Shown piece by piece: positions 16,991 to 25,360 of a stretch of 64,000 bases of DNA. Source of the DNA: Bacillus dicomae. Its GTDB lineage: Bacteria; Bacillota; Bacilli; Bacillales; Bacillaceae_G. How positions within the stretch are numbered: the stretch's first letter is position 1; the number at the start of each line of letters is the position of its first letter. The position numbers and the translations under genes are program-made. The notes beneath the pieces were generated by a model, which searched no databases, had not been told where the DNA came from, and worked only from the letters and a program-made list of their open reading frames with translations. The DNA lies in NCBI RefSeq assembly GCF_006494425.1, contig NZ_VHIV01000004.1, forward strand, positions 62,001-126,000. Direction: 5' to 3'.

Positions 16991-17533
16991 TTATTTAGTT
17001 TCGATTAAACCATATTTCCCATCTTTACGGCCATATACAACATTAGTTTCATTTGTATCAGCATTTGTGAAGACGAAGAAATTATGTCCTAGCATATCCA
17101 TTTGTAGGATCGCTTCTTCAACGTCCATCGGTTTTAAATCGAATCGTTTTGTACGTACAAGTTCTAATTCATCTTCTTCCACCTCATCCAGAACAGCTAC
17201 TGCTTCTGGAAGGATAAAGTTCGTTTTTATAGAACCTTTCTCACGTAACTTACGATTTACTTTTGTTTTATGTTTACGAATTTGTCGCTCAAGTTTATCA
17301 ACTACTAAATCGATAGCAGCGTACATATCGCTATTAGTTTCTTCTGCACGAAGTAATAAATCAGTAAATGGAATTGTTACCTCGACACGTTGCTTGTCAG
17401 AGTATACTTTTAAATTAACTTTAATCTCTGGGAATGTATCAAAATAACGCTCTAACTTACCTAGTTTTTTCTCTACATATTCCTTTAATGCTGGAGTTAC
17501 TTCAATATTTTCACCACGAATGTTGAATTTCAT
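16991..17533 (-). CDS. hpf: long-form ribosome hibernation promoting factor
   Basis: A 180-residue long HPF (YvyD). The N-terminal domain (about 1-100, MKFNIRGENIEVTPALKEYVEKKL) binds the 30S decoding region. A short linker leads to the C-terminal dimerisation domain (VRTKRFDLKPMDVEEAILQM, HNFFVFTNADT) that pairs two 70S ribosomes into an inactive 100S dimer in stationary phase. AAAGGAGG precedes the ATG. A sigma-H-like promoter is visible upstream, in keeping with stationary-phase control known in B. subtilis. Confidence 0.95.
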   Translation of the reverse strand: MKFNIRGENIEVTPALKEYVEKKLGKLERYFDTFPEIKVNLKVYSDKQRVEVTIPFTDLLLRAEETNSDMYAAIDLVVDKLERQIRKHKTKVNRKLREKGSIKTNFILPEAVAVLDEVEEDELELVRTKRFDLKPMDVEEAILQMDMLGHNFFVFTNADTNETNVVYGRKDGKYGLIETK

Positions 17534-17566
17534 AGATGAATTCCTCCTTTCAAGCCTATGTACTAT

Positions 17567-17594
17567 AATTTCGACACTGGCTTAAAAACTCCTT
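17567..17594 (-). promoter_or_regulatory. possible sigma-H promoter of hpf
   Basis: On the minus strand AAGGAGTTTT and GTCGAAATT are about 10 bp apart, close to the sigma-H consensus RNAGGAWWW and RNNGAATWW with one mismatch in each. It lies 34 bp before the hpf start. This is pattern matching only; yvyD is under sigma-H and sigma-B in B. subtilis. Confidence 0.4.
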
Positions 17595-17772
17595 CTAACT
17601 TTTTTAAAAAAATTAGTGGAATTGCGATTTTTTTATCGTTTTTTGTTGAAATGAAAAGATGCATCGTTTCTATCTTTATTTTATCCTATTAACATCGTGA
17701 ATAACGAATATAACTGTGGACAATTCGTTACAGAAAAGAAACAACTTTTTGACAACTTAATTCATAACAAAA

Positions 17773-17797
17773 AACCCCTTGCAAAAAACAAGAGGTT
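17773..17797 (-). terminator. terminator of cspC
   Basis: AACCTCTTG / CAAGGGGTT (one mismatch) on the minus strand, followed by TTTTTTG. It lies 57 bp after the cspC stop codon. Confidence 0.75.
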
Positions 17798-17853
17798 CTA
17801 CATATATATAACGTTGCCACAAACGCAGCTTTCTCTTCCCAAAAACGATATTC

Positions 17854-18057
17854 CTACAGTTTTACAACATTAGCTGCTTGTGGTCCACGTGCTCCATCTA
17901 CAATGTCAAATTCAACTTGTTGCCCTTCTTCTAACGACTTATATCCATCTTGTTGAATAGCAGAAAAATGAACAAATACATCATCACCATCTTCACGCTC
18001 AATAAACCCAAATCCCTTTTCTGCATTGAACCATTTCACTCTTCCTTGCATGTTCAT
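17854..18057 (-). CDS. cspC: cold shock protein, CspC type
   Basis: A 67-residue single OB-fold RNA chaperone with both RNA-binding motifs: GFGFIE (RNP1) and VFVHFSAI (RNP2), ending [12 protein letters not shown]. It binds single-stranded RNA and prevents secondary structure. The ATG at 18057 has GAAGGGAATGG upstream, but a second ATG two codons later (giving MQGRVKWF, 65 residues) is equally likely. Which of the several B. cereus Csp paralogues it is rests on sequence recall. Confidence 0.9.
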
Positions 18058-18177
18058 TCCATTCCCTTCACTCTAAAAATCAGGGCATTCGCCCCATAAT
18101 TTGACTATAACGAATGACAACATACGAAGTCAAAGAAGACTTATCGCCTTTTTATTATCCCTTTCGACAGTTACAGA

Positions 18178-18882
18178 TCAACTTCTACAGAGCGTCAAAC
18201 TAGAAACTTCCCTTGCTCCTCTATCGTATAAAAGACTTCCGATTTGTCTCACTGTAATTCCTGTCGTATATACATCATCAACGAGTAAAATGTGTTGACC
18301 ATGAAACATCTCTTTTCCCTGAAAATAAAAAGGATTACTTCCTGAAAGCCTTTCTTTACGTGTCTTCTTACTTTGCTTTTCTGTTTCCCTTCTTCTTAAT
18401 GATGGATAAGAAATTTTGACAGGCAAACAAGTTGCTAATAACTCTGCCTGATTAAAACCACGTTCATATTCCCGTTCCCTACTAAGCGGAACAGCAATAA
18501 CAGTTGAAACGTCCGGAAAACACTTTTGAAATAACTCCCGAAAAGAGCGATGAAAAATATGAACTAATTCCGCATCCCCCCGAAACTTAAACTGTGCTAC
18601 TATTTCTTTCATCTCATCATCGTATACGTACAACGAACGATTTTTAAAAGAGCGATACTTCTCATCGTCCATCCATCTTATACAATCCATACAAATATCA
18701 TCTTTTTTAAATGAATTAGAAATAAGTTCTAAAGGTCGCCCACACTCCATGCAAATCTCTCCTATAATATAGGAAAGTTTCCGCTCACATTTATCACATA
18801 CATATTTTTTATGAGACTTTACAAAGAAGGTGTACCAACTAACTGTTTCCAAAATATATTCATCACAAAGTAGACAATGCAT
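18178..18882 (-). CDS. comFC: competence protein ComFC
   Basis: A 234-residue protein with N-terminal zinc-type cysteine pairs (CLLCDEY, CDKCERK, CMECGRP, CMDCIRW) and a C-terminal phosphoribosyltransferase-like domain with the PRPP motif ILLVDDVYTTGIT. ComFC acts with ComFA in DNA uptake during transformation. Its ATG overlaps the comFA stop codon as TAATG, so they are translationally coupled. comFB, which lies between them in B. subtilis, is absent. Confidence 0.92.
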   Translation of the reverse strand: MHCLLCDEYILETVSWYTFFVKSHKKYVCDKCERKLSYIIGEICMECGRPLELISNSFKKDDICMDCIRWMDDEKYRSFKNRSLYVYDDEMKEIVAQFKFRGDAELVHIFHRSFRELFQKCFPDVSTVIAVPLSREREYERGFNQAELLATCLPVKISYPSLRRRETEKQSKKTRKERLSGSNPFYFQGKEMFHGQHILLVDDVYTTGITVRQIGSLLYDRGAREVSSLTLCRS

Positions 18883-20231
18883 TAATCGATCAATCCTTGT
18901 TCTTTCGCACTTCTGTTCATACTTTGAATATGTTTTTTCGCACGTACCATTGACTCTGTCTTACCGTAATGAAAATAAACAACCTCACCATAAGGTTCTT
19001 CAAAACTACGACCCGCTCGGCCTGCAATTTGTACGAGCGCACTTTCCGAAAAAATTTCTTCCTCTGCCCCCAACACCGCCACTTGTAGATTCTTCACAGT
19101 TACTCCTCTTTCTAAAATTGTCGTTGTAACTAATAACGGAATGTCTCCCTTTCTGAAGCATGCCACCTTTTCTTTTCTCATCGGATCTTCTGCATGTACG
19201 CCATCGATTCTATTATCCAATCCTTTCAATAACAGGCTCACTTCTTCTATATATCGCACATGAGGAACAAATAAAAAAACGGGATACTTTTTGTTTACGT
19301 ACATTTTTAACCATTGTAGTAACACGCGAGGAATTTTTTTATGATGGAGACTTTTCTTCCAATTTCCGCACCAACTAAATAGAGGAACCGGTAACGGATG
19401 ACGATGGTATCGCCCTGAGACAATGATACCTTTTTGTTTCCCCCTTCTGAAATTACGCTTCCACTTTTCATCGGGAGTTGCTGTTAAATAAATACGCGCT
19501 GCTTTCTCTTTCATCGCTTGTTGCACCGCATACTGTAACATTTGATCCGCATGATATGGGAAAGCATCTATCTCATCTACAATCATGACATGAAACGCTC
19601 TATAGTAACGCAACAGTTGATGAGTCGTTGCAACGACTAACGCTGCATCTCTTTCACGATCTACACTCCCTCCGTATAAAGCAGCTACATGTATATTCGG
19701 AAACACTTCTTGTAATCTCGGCGCTAATTCCAGTACAACGTCTGTTCTTGGCGTGGCAATACAAACTCTTTCTCCTTTTTGAAGTGCCTCTGCAATACCG
19801 GAAAATAACATTTCTGTTTTCCCAGCCCCGCATACTGCCCAAATAAAAAAAGATTCTTTCTGCTTAATAGCTTCTATAACACCTCGCGCCGCCAACTCCT
19901 GACCAGTAGACAAAGTCCCATTCCACTGTAACGGATTTAACTCGCTTTCTCCTCTTCTTTCATAAATCCCGCGAACGAGTACAGCACATTCACTAACTCT
20001 CCCCATCGTTATACACTTCCGGCAATACGTACATACTTTACTACACCTTTTGCATAAAAATGAGGCAAATAGTCGCTGCTCTGTATTTCCACAGCGTTGG
20101 CACATATATTTAGAAGCGTTCTTTTTTATACCTTGTACACATACGACTTCTTGATTCTTTTTCAAACTATCTAGATTATCTCGTACGTCTGAAGAGAGTT
20201 CTTCTAATAGTAACTGTTTTCCAGCAAGCAC
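18882..20231 (-). CDS. comFA: competence DNA translocase ComFA
   Basis: A DEAD-type ATPase of about 449 residues that drives single-stranded DNA uptake. An N-terminal four-cysteine zinc finger (CQRCGN, CKRCSKVCTYCRKC) precedes Walker A VCGAGKTEM, the DEAD-box variant DEID (IVDEIDAF) and helicase motif VI QIAGRAGRSF. I prefer the GTG at 20231, nine bases after GGAGG; a TTG six bases earlier is too close to it. The ATPase motifs are intact, so the gene looks functional. Confidence 0.92.
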   Translation of the reverse strand: MLAGKQLLLEELSSDVRDNLDSLKKNQEVVCVQGIKKNASKYMCQRCGNTEQRLFASFLCKRCSKVCTYCRKCITMGRVSECAVLVRGIYERRGESELNPLQWNGTLSTGQELAARGVIEAIKQKESFFIWAVCGAGKTEMLFSGIAEALQKGERVCIATPRTDVVLELAPRLQEVFPNIHVAALYGGSVDRERDAALVVATTHQLLRYYRAFHVMIVDEIDAFPYHADQMLQYAVQQAMKEKAARIYLTATPDEKWKRNFRRGKQKGIIVSGRYHRHPLPVPLFSWCGNWKKSLHHKKIPRVLLQWLKMYVNKKYPVFLFVPHVRYIEEVSLLLKGLDNRIDGVHAEDPMRKEKVACFRKGDIPLLVTTTILERGVTVKNLQVAVLGAEEEIFSESALVQIAGRAGRSFEEPYGEVVYFHYGKTESMVRAKKHIQSMNRSAKEQGLID

Positions 20232-20288
20232 CAGCAACCACCTCCAGCACTACTATAAACCTTTCTCATAATCTCGTAAAAACTCAAA

Positions 20289-20330
20289 AAAGCCGATAAC
20301 CTACTTATAAAATAGTAAGCTATCGACTTT
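20289..20330 (-). terminator. terminator of the CwlO-like gene
   Basis: An imperfect inverted repeat (GTCGATAGCTTACTA with TAGGTTATCGGC) followed on the minus strand by TTTTTTG, 29 bp beyond the stop codon. Confidence 0.65.
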
Positions 20331-20358
20331 ATACACATGTTTTATTCGATTATAAATC

Positions 20359-21660
20359 CTAGAATCTACCGTATCCTAAGAAATGTTTTTGGTTGTAGCT
20401 ACTGCTTAAGCTAGCGTAAGCAATACCTTTATCACCAGCATGAATCATTTGGCCATTACCAACGTAAATACCAATATGAGATGGGCCTGGTTTATAAGTA
20501 CCTTGGAAGAATACTAAATCTCCAGGTTGTGGGCTACTTACTTTAGAAACTGAGTTCCAGTAACCTGCAACGTCTTGACGACCTACACCAAAGATGTAAG
20601 AAATGAATCCACTACAGTCAAAACCACCGTTTGATGGAGATGCACTTCCCCAAACATATGGTAAACCTAAGTATTGTTGCGCTTTACCAATTACGCCACC
20701 CGCATTTGAAGCTGGTGCTGGCTCTGGTTTTTTCGTTTCTTGCTTAGGTGCTTCTTTTTTAGGCTCTTCTTTTTTAGGTTCTTCCTTTTTAGGCTCTTCT
20801 TTTTGAGCTGGTGCAGCTTGCTGAGCAGGCGCTTGTGCTTGCTGAGCTTGCGCATCTTTAGCAGCTTGTTCTGCTTGTTTTTGAGCAGCAGCTTCTTGTG
20901 CAGCTTTTTCTTGTGCTTCTTGTTCAGCAATACGTTGTAATTGTAATGCTTGTTTTTCAAGATCTTTCAATTGACTTTCCGTACTTGTCATTGAAGTTAC
21001 AACTGTATCCATTTTACCGCTTAAATCATTTACTGCTGTTGCTTTTTTCGCTTTTTCAGCGTCAAGTTCTTTCTTAGCAGTTTCAATTTGAGCTTGTGCT
21101 TCTTTTAATTCTTTTTGCTTCGTTTTTACCGTTTCAACATCTTTTTTCACGTTCGCTTGATCTTCTTGTTGTGTTTTCATGATATCTTCGTCAGACTCAA
21201 GAATTTTAGAAACAGAAGTTAAACGATCAACTAAATCTGCAACGTTTTTAGAGTTTACAAGAACTTCTGTTACAACGTTCGTGTTTGGTTGCTCTTGAAG
21301 TGCAACTAAACGTTTTCTTAATAACTCTTCACGTTTTGCAATTTTCGTTTGTAATTCTGCAATATCTTTATTTTTCTTTTCGATTAATTGCTCAGTATCC
21401 GCAACTTTTTTCGTTGTTTCATCAAGTTTTGCAGCATTCTCTTGAACAGACTTATCTAAACCTTGAATCGTTTTGTTTAAGTCATTCATTTGTTTTTGTA
21501 ATTCATCACGTTCTTGTTGTTGTTTATGTAAAGTATCATTTTGTGTGTTAATTTGTGATTTCACGTCAGAAATTTTATCTTCTGCAAATACATTTGGTGT
21601 TAGTCCTGAAAACATTAACCCTGCAACTAATGCGCAAGATGCCATTTTTAGCTTTTTCAT
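20359..21660 (-). CDS. secreted NlpC/P60 peptidoglycan endopeptidase, CwlO-like
   Basis: A 433-residue secreted protein. The signal peptide (MKKLKMASCALVAGLMFSG, cut near NVFA-ED) is followed by a long coiled coil (about 30-280), an Ala/Gln linker with the tandem repeat EEPKK, and an NlpC/P60 domain with Cys in GGFDCSGF, His in SHIGIYVG and His in MIHAG. This is the architecture of B. subtilis CwlO, the D,L-endopeptidase activated by FtsEX, whose genes are at 10.3-11.9 kb. The frame continues upstream to 21786, but the ATG at 21660 begins the signal peptide. Confidence 0.9.
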   Translation of the reverse strand: MKKLKMASCALVAGLMFSGLTPNVFAEDKISDVKSQINTQNDTLHKQQQERDELQKQMNDLNKTIQGLDKSVQENAAKLDETTKKVADTEQLIEKKNKDIAELQTKIAKREELLRKRLVALQEQPNTNVVTEVLVNSKNVADLVDRLTSVSKILESDEDIMKTQQEDQANVKKDVETVKTKQKELKEAQAQIETAKKELDAEKAKKATAVNDLSGKMDTVVTSMTSTESQLKDLEKQALQLQRIAEQEAQEKAAQEAAAQKQAEQAAKDAQAQQAQAPAQQAAPAQKEEPKKEEPKKEEPKKEAPKQETKKPEPAPASNAGGVIGKAQQYLGLPYVWGSASPSNGGFDCSGFISYIFGVGRQDVAGYWNSVSKVSSPQPGDLVFFQGTYKPGPSHIGIYVGNGQMIHAGDKGIAYASLSSSYNQKHFLGYGRF

Positions 21661-21850
21661 TTTATTTTTTACACCGCTTTCTTTTTTCTTTTTCCGTATA
21701 TAACCTATAAAATTTATACCATAATTCGGGATTTTTTTTGCTAATGTTACGCTTTTGTAAAACAAATGTAATATTATATGTAACACTATCGCAAAATATG
21801 CATATTTTTGTATGTATGTGTAGAATTTTAAAAGCTGTTTATGTGCAAAG

Positions 21851-21880
21851 AAAAAAACGCAAGGTTTCCCTTACGTTTTG
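21851..21880 (-). terminator. terminator of the HxlR-family gene
   Basis: AACGTAAGG / CCTTGCGTT (one mismatch) on the minus strand, followed by seven T; 33 bp after the stop codon. Confidence 0.75.
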
Positions 21881-21912
21881 TTAAATATACTAATACGGAT
21901 GAAATCAAAACG

Positions 21913-22227
21913 TTATTTCATCCATTTTTCAGCCCAATTTTGGACTTCATCCATAACACTTTCTAACGCTTTTCCCTTGTCCGTTAAACCGTACTCGATT
22001 CGAACTGGTACTTCTGGATAAACATTACGAACTACAATGCCTTCGCTTTCTAATTCCTTTAAACGCTCTGACAGCATACGATCGCTCATATTCGGTATAA
22101 TATCTGCGATTTCTCTAAAACGTTTTGACTCTTCAAGCAAAGATTTAATAATTAAGCCAGTCCATTTCTTACTAAGCAAAGTAAAAGCTGACTCAAACTT
22201 TGGACATAAACAAGAATTATGCTCCAT
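21913..22227 (-). CDS. HxlR/DUF24-family regulator, YodB-like thiol sensor
   Basis: A 104-residue winged-helix protein: CPKFESAFTLLSKKWTGLII, RFREIADIIPNMSDRMLSER, IEYGLTDKG. In B. subtilis YodB the N-terminal Cys of CPKMESAF senses quinones and diamide; the same Cys is here residue 8, with an extra Cys6. It is therefore probably a redox-sensing repressor. The ATG at 22227 has AGAGG eight bases upstream. It has no obvious partner gene: both neighbours are unrelated, so its targets may lie elsewhere. Confidence 0.88.
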   Translation of the reverse strand: MEHNSCLCPKFESAFTLLSKKWTGLIIKSLLEESKRFREIADIIPNMSDRMLSERLKELESEGIVVRNVYPEVPVRIEYGLTDKGKALESVMDEVQNWAEKWMK

Positions 22228-22361
22228 ATGTTTCACCTCTCTTCTATTATAATATAGTTTCTTGTAAAAAGTAAGTTATAAAACTTTCCTCATTATTTTA
22301 TTTTACGCACATTTTACCATTTCCAAATATTAACTTGTCATATTCGCGTAAAATATCCGTA

Positions 22362-22392
22362 AAAAAACCCTCTTCCGAAAGAGAGCTTTTTA
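22362..22392 (-). terminator. terminator of the degV-family gene
   Basis: GCTCTCTTTCGGAAGAGGGT, an imperfect hairpin, followed on the minus strand by seven T; nine bases after the stop codon. Confidence 0.7.
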
Positions 22393-22400
22393 TATCTTTA

Positions 22401-23243
22401 TTACTTCGTATACCATCCAAGACCTAGTGCACCTTCACCTAAATGGGTACCAATTACAGCACCGAAATAACCTGTGCGGATTGTAACATGAGGATATTTT
22501 GCTTCTAATTCTTTCTTCCATTCATTCGCTTCCTCTTCACGTTGTGCATGAATAATAACCGCTTCCATAGGTACACCTTTACTTGCTTGCTCATCAAAAA
22601 TTTCGATGATACGTTTTAACGCTTTTTTACGCGTACGGATTTTTTCAAACGGAATAATGACTTTATCTCTAAAATATAAAACCGGCTTCACTTGTAACAG
22701 ACTACCGATGAAAGCTTGCGCGCTATTTAATCGTCCTCCACGTTGTAAATGGTGTAAATCATCTACTACAAAATAAGCGTCCATCGTTTTCTTCATTTCA
22801 TCAAAACGGGCGATAATCTCTTTCGGATCCTTTCCTTCGCCTGCTAGCTTTGCACCTTCACGCACATAGAATCCTTGTACTTCACAACTAATTTCAGAGT
22901 CGTACGTATATACATCAATACCCTCTACCATCTGTCCAGCTGTCGTTGCCGTTTGATATGTACCACTAATTCCACTTGAAAGATGAATGCTAATAACTGC
23001 ATCATAATCCTTAGATAATTCTTCATATAGCTCAACAAATTTTCCGATTGCTGGTTGAGAAGTTTTCGGAAGTTCTTCTTGCTCACGTACTTTTACATAA
23101 AAATCATCGGCTGGAATTTCAGCTTCTTCTTGATAAGATTCCGTTCCAAACACAACGTTTAGTGGAATCATATATATATTGAGTTCATCACGAATATGCT
23201 TCGGTATATATGCTGTACTATCAGTAACAATAGCTGTTTTCAT
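22401..23243 (-). CDS. DegV-family fatty-acid-binding protein (FakB type)
   Basis: A 280-residue DegV protein: AIVTDSTAYIPKHI, LPKTSQPAIGKFVELYEEL, the SSGISGTYQTA loop, and VVDDLHHLQRGGRLN. DegV proteins bind a fatty acid; FakB members present it to the kinase FakA for phosphorylation and phospholipid synthesis. Which fatty acid is bound cannot be read from sequence. It is a single-gene unit facing yigZ across 239 bp. Confidence 0.92.
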   Translation of the reverse strand: MKTAIVTDSTAYIPKHIRDELNIYMIPLNVVFGTESYQEEAEIPADDFYVKVREQEELPKTSQPAIGKFVELYEELSKDYDAVISIHLSSGISGTYQTATTAGQMVEGIDVYTYDSEISCEVQGFYVREGAKLAGEGKDPKEIIARFDEMKKTMDAYFVVDDLHHLQRGGRLNSAQAFIGSLLQVKPVLYFRDKVIIPFEKIRTRKKALKRIIEIFDEQASKGVPMEAVIIHAQREEEANEWKKELEAKYPHVTIRTGYFGAVIGTHLGEGALGLGWYTK

Positions 23244-23482
23244 TTGCGTACCTGCCTTATAAAAAAGTTTTTATTTCCTAATTTTACACGAAAACTAAAA
23301 ATGGTGCATCCATACATGAAAATGCCGGTTTGAAATTATACTCACCATCTCGACAAATTACAACAAAAAAGTAAAATACTCACCAAAAATTTTAACTTAT
23401 TTATAAAAAATGTTTGAATATAAAAACGCTCGCTTTTAAAATGTAAAGTACTAGTCACTTTGACAGATAGGGGCGTATACGA

Positions 23483-24118
23483 GTGTTATTACAATATTTA
23501 ACAATCAAAGACTACGGTGAGCACGAGATTGTCATTCAAAAATCAAGATTTATCTGTTACATTAGCAGAGCTACAACCGAAGAAGAAGCTCAAGAATTTA
23601 TCCAAAAAATAAAAAAACAAAATTGGAACGCTACACATAATTGTTCTGCGTATTTGATTGGCGAACAAGATCAAATCCAAAAAGCAAATGATGATGGCGA
23701 ACCTAGTGGTACCGCTGGCGTACCTATGTTAGAGGTACTAAAAAAACGCGGTTTAAAAGATACCGTCGTTGTCGTTACTCGCTATTTTGGTGGCATCAAA
23801 CTTGGCGCAGGTGGATTAATTCGTGCATATGGAAAATGTACAAGCGAAGGCATTAATCATGTCGGTGTTGTCGAGCGAAAACTAATGCGTGTTATGCAGA
23901 CCGAAATTGATTACACATTACTTGGCAAAATTGAAAATGAATTACGCAATTCAAAATATGCTATTAAAGATATACATTATTTAGAAAATGTCACATTTGA
24001 TACGTATGTAGAAGAAGATGGAAAACAATTATTCACAGATTGGATGATTGAATTAACAAATGGGAAATGTACAATTACAGAAGGAGATATGTTGTACTTA
24101 GAACAAGATGTTATCTAA
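23483..24118 (+). CDS. YigZ/YvyE family protein (IMPACT domain)
   Basis: A 211-residue protein with the UPF0029/IMPACT fold: SRFICYISRATTEEEA, NDDGEPSGTAGVPML and VVTRYFGGIKLGAGGLIRAY, then a C-terminal RNA-binding-like domain. The family is linked to translation or ribosome quality but its reaction is unknown. The start is GTG at 23483 with AGGGGCG upstream. As in B. subtilis (yvyE), an LCP gene follows. Confidence 0.9.
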   Translation: MLLQYLTIKDYGEHEIVIQKSRFICYISRATTEEEAQEFIQKIKKQNWNATHNCSAYLIGEQDQIQKANDDGEPSGTAGVPMLEVLKKRGLKDTVVVVTRYFGGIKLGAGGLIRAYGKCTSEGINHVGVVERKLMRVMQTEIDYTLLGKIENELRNSKYAIKDIHYLENVTFDTYVEEDGKQLFTDWMIELTNGKCTITEGDMLYLEQDVI

Positions 24119-24192
24119 GAATAACTACTTTATCGCCTTTAAAGATTAATGTAGTGAATTACTTTCCTACAAATGAACTAAGGAGATTATAT

Positions 24193-25320
24193 ATGGAAGA
24201 ACGTTATTATCATCTCCAAAATAGCAGAATAAAAAAGAAACGAAGAAGAAAGTTTTTCTACTTCCTTATTTTCTTATTTTTATTTGGTAGTGTAGGACTT
24301 TATATATTAAATTCCTACTCTTCTCTCATGGGGATGTATAGTGGTTTTACTCGTGAAAAATCGGATTTGAGAACCGAAGATGTAGAAATTACAAAGGAGC
24401 CTTTTACACTCCTTATTATGGGTATAGAAGATTATGCAACAGACGGTCAAAACGGTCGTACAGATTCATTGATGTTTGCAACAGTCAATCCGAAAACAAA
24501 AAAGATTTCGCTTATGAGTATCCCTCGTGATAGCCGCGTTCCAATTGTCGGAAAGAATAAAGAGGACAAAATTAACGCTGCACATGCTTACGGCGGAGAA
24601 GAAATGGCAATCAAAACGGTCGAAGGTTTTCTAAAAGTGCCTGTAGACCATTATATTAAAATTGATTTCCAAGGCTTTAAAGGCATTGTTGATGCTGTTG
24701 GCGGTGTTACCGTGGATGTCCCCTTCGATTTTTGGGAGCGTTCCGACATGGATTACTACAAAAAAATTGAATTTAAGCAAGGACAACAAGAATTAAATGG
24801 TGAAGAAGCACTCGCTTACGTTCGTATGCGAAAGCAAGATCCAAATGGCGATTATGGTCGGGCCGCTAGACAAAGACAATTACTAGCTGCTGTTGCTCAA
24901 AAACTAAATTCCACTTCTACCGTATTTAAAATTAAAGATTTAACGGCAGTCGTTGGAAAATATATAAAAACTGACATTCCTATTTCAGACGGCCTTGCTC
25001 TTTACAATAAACTCTCTGGATTTGATCCTTCTACAATGCAAACGTTAAAACTTGAAGGAGAAGACAAAAAAATAGGTGGTATTTATTACTTCCTTCCAGA
25101 TCCAATCAACGTGGAGACAGTACGTAACGAAATTAAAAAAGAATTAGGAGAAAAAGCAACCACTCAAGAAAACCCAACGACAAAAACTGACTCGAATCCT
25201 TCTTCAAATTCTAACTCTAATGAAAAAGCAAAGAAGGAAACGAACCAGAACAAAACACCAACTGAGCCCCCTCCTTCTACGAATGCTCATGCAGAGTGGA
25301 TTATGAGAAATCAGCAATAA
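24193..25320 (+). CDS. LytR-CpsA-Psr (LCP) family wall-polymer ligase
   Basis: A 375-residue membrane-anchored protein: basic N-terminus (KKKRRRKFF), one membrane segment (about 25-45), the LCP domain (LLIMGIEDYATDGQNGRTDS, LMSIPRDSRVPI, ALAYVRMRKQDPNGDYGRAARQ), then a Ser/Asn/Thr/Lys-rich tail. LCP enzymes move wall polysaccharide from undecaprenyl pyrophosphate to peptidoglycan. The conserved Asp and Arg residues are present. AAGGAG precedes the ATG at 24193; the longer frame from 24067 overlaps yigZ and lacks a site. mnaA and tagO are close by. Confidence 0.92.
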   Translation: MEERYYHLQNSRIKKKRRRKFFYFLIFLFLFGSVGLYILNSYSSLMGMYSGFTREKSDLRTEDVEITKEPFTLLIMGIEDYATDGQNGRTDSLMFATVNPKTKKISLMSIPRDSRVPIVGKNKEDKINAAHAYGGEEMAIKTVEGFLKVPVDHYIKIDFQGFKGIVDAVGGVTVDVPFDFWERSDMDYYKKIEFKQGQQELNGEEALAYVRMRKQDPNGDYGRAARQRQLLAAVAQKLNSTSTVFKIKDLTAVVGKYIKTDIPISDGLALYNKLSGFDPSTMQTLKLEGEDKKIGGIYYFLPDPINVETVRNEIKKELGEKATTQENPTTKTDSNPSSNSNSNEKAKKETNQNKTPTEPPPSTNAHAEWIMRNQQ

Positions 25321-25322
25321 CA

Positions 25323-25357
25323 AAAAAGAGCCAAATCACACATGATTTGGCTCTTTT
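25323..25357. terminator. bidirectional terminator between the LCP and mnaA genes
   Basis: AAAAAGAGCCAAATCA-CACA-TGATTTGGCTCTTTTT, a perfect 16-bp stem serving both convergent genes. Confidence 0.9.
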
Positions 25358-25360
25358 TAT

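Noticed and set aside
20691-20960. Lys-rich 89-residue ORF inside the CwlO-like gene
   Set aside because: It is the out-of-frame shadow of the repetitive Ala/Gln/Lys/Glu coding region.
24067-24192. 42-residue upstream extension of the LCP protein
   Set aside because: It overlaps the end of yigZ and has no ribosome site; AAGGAG precedes the ATG at 24193.
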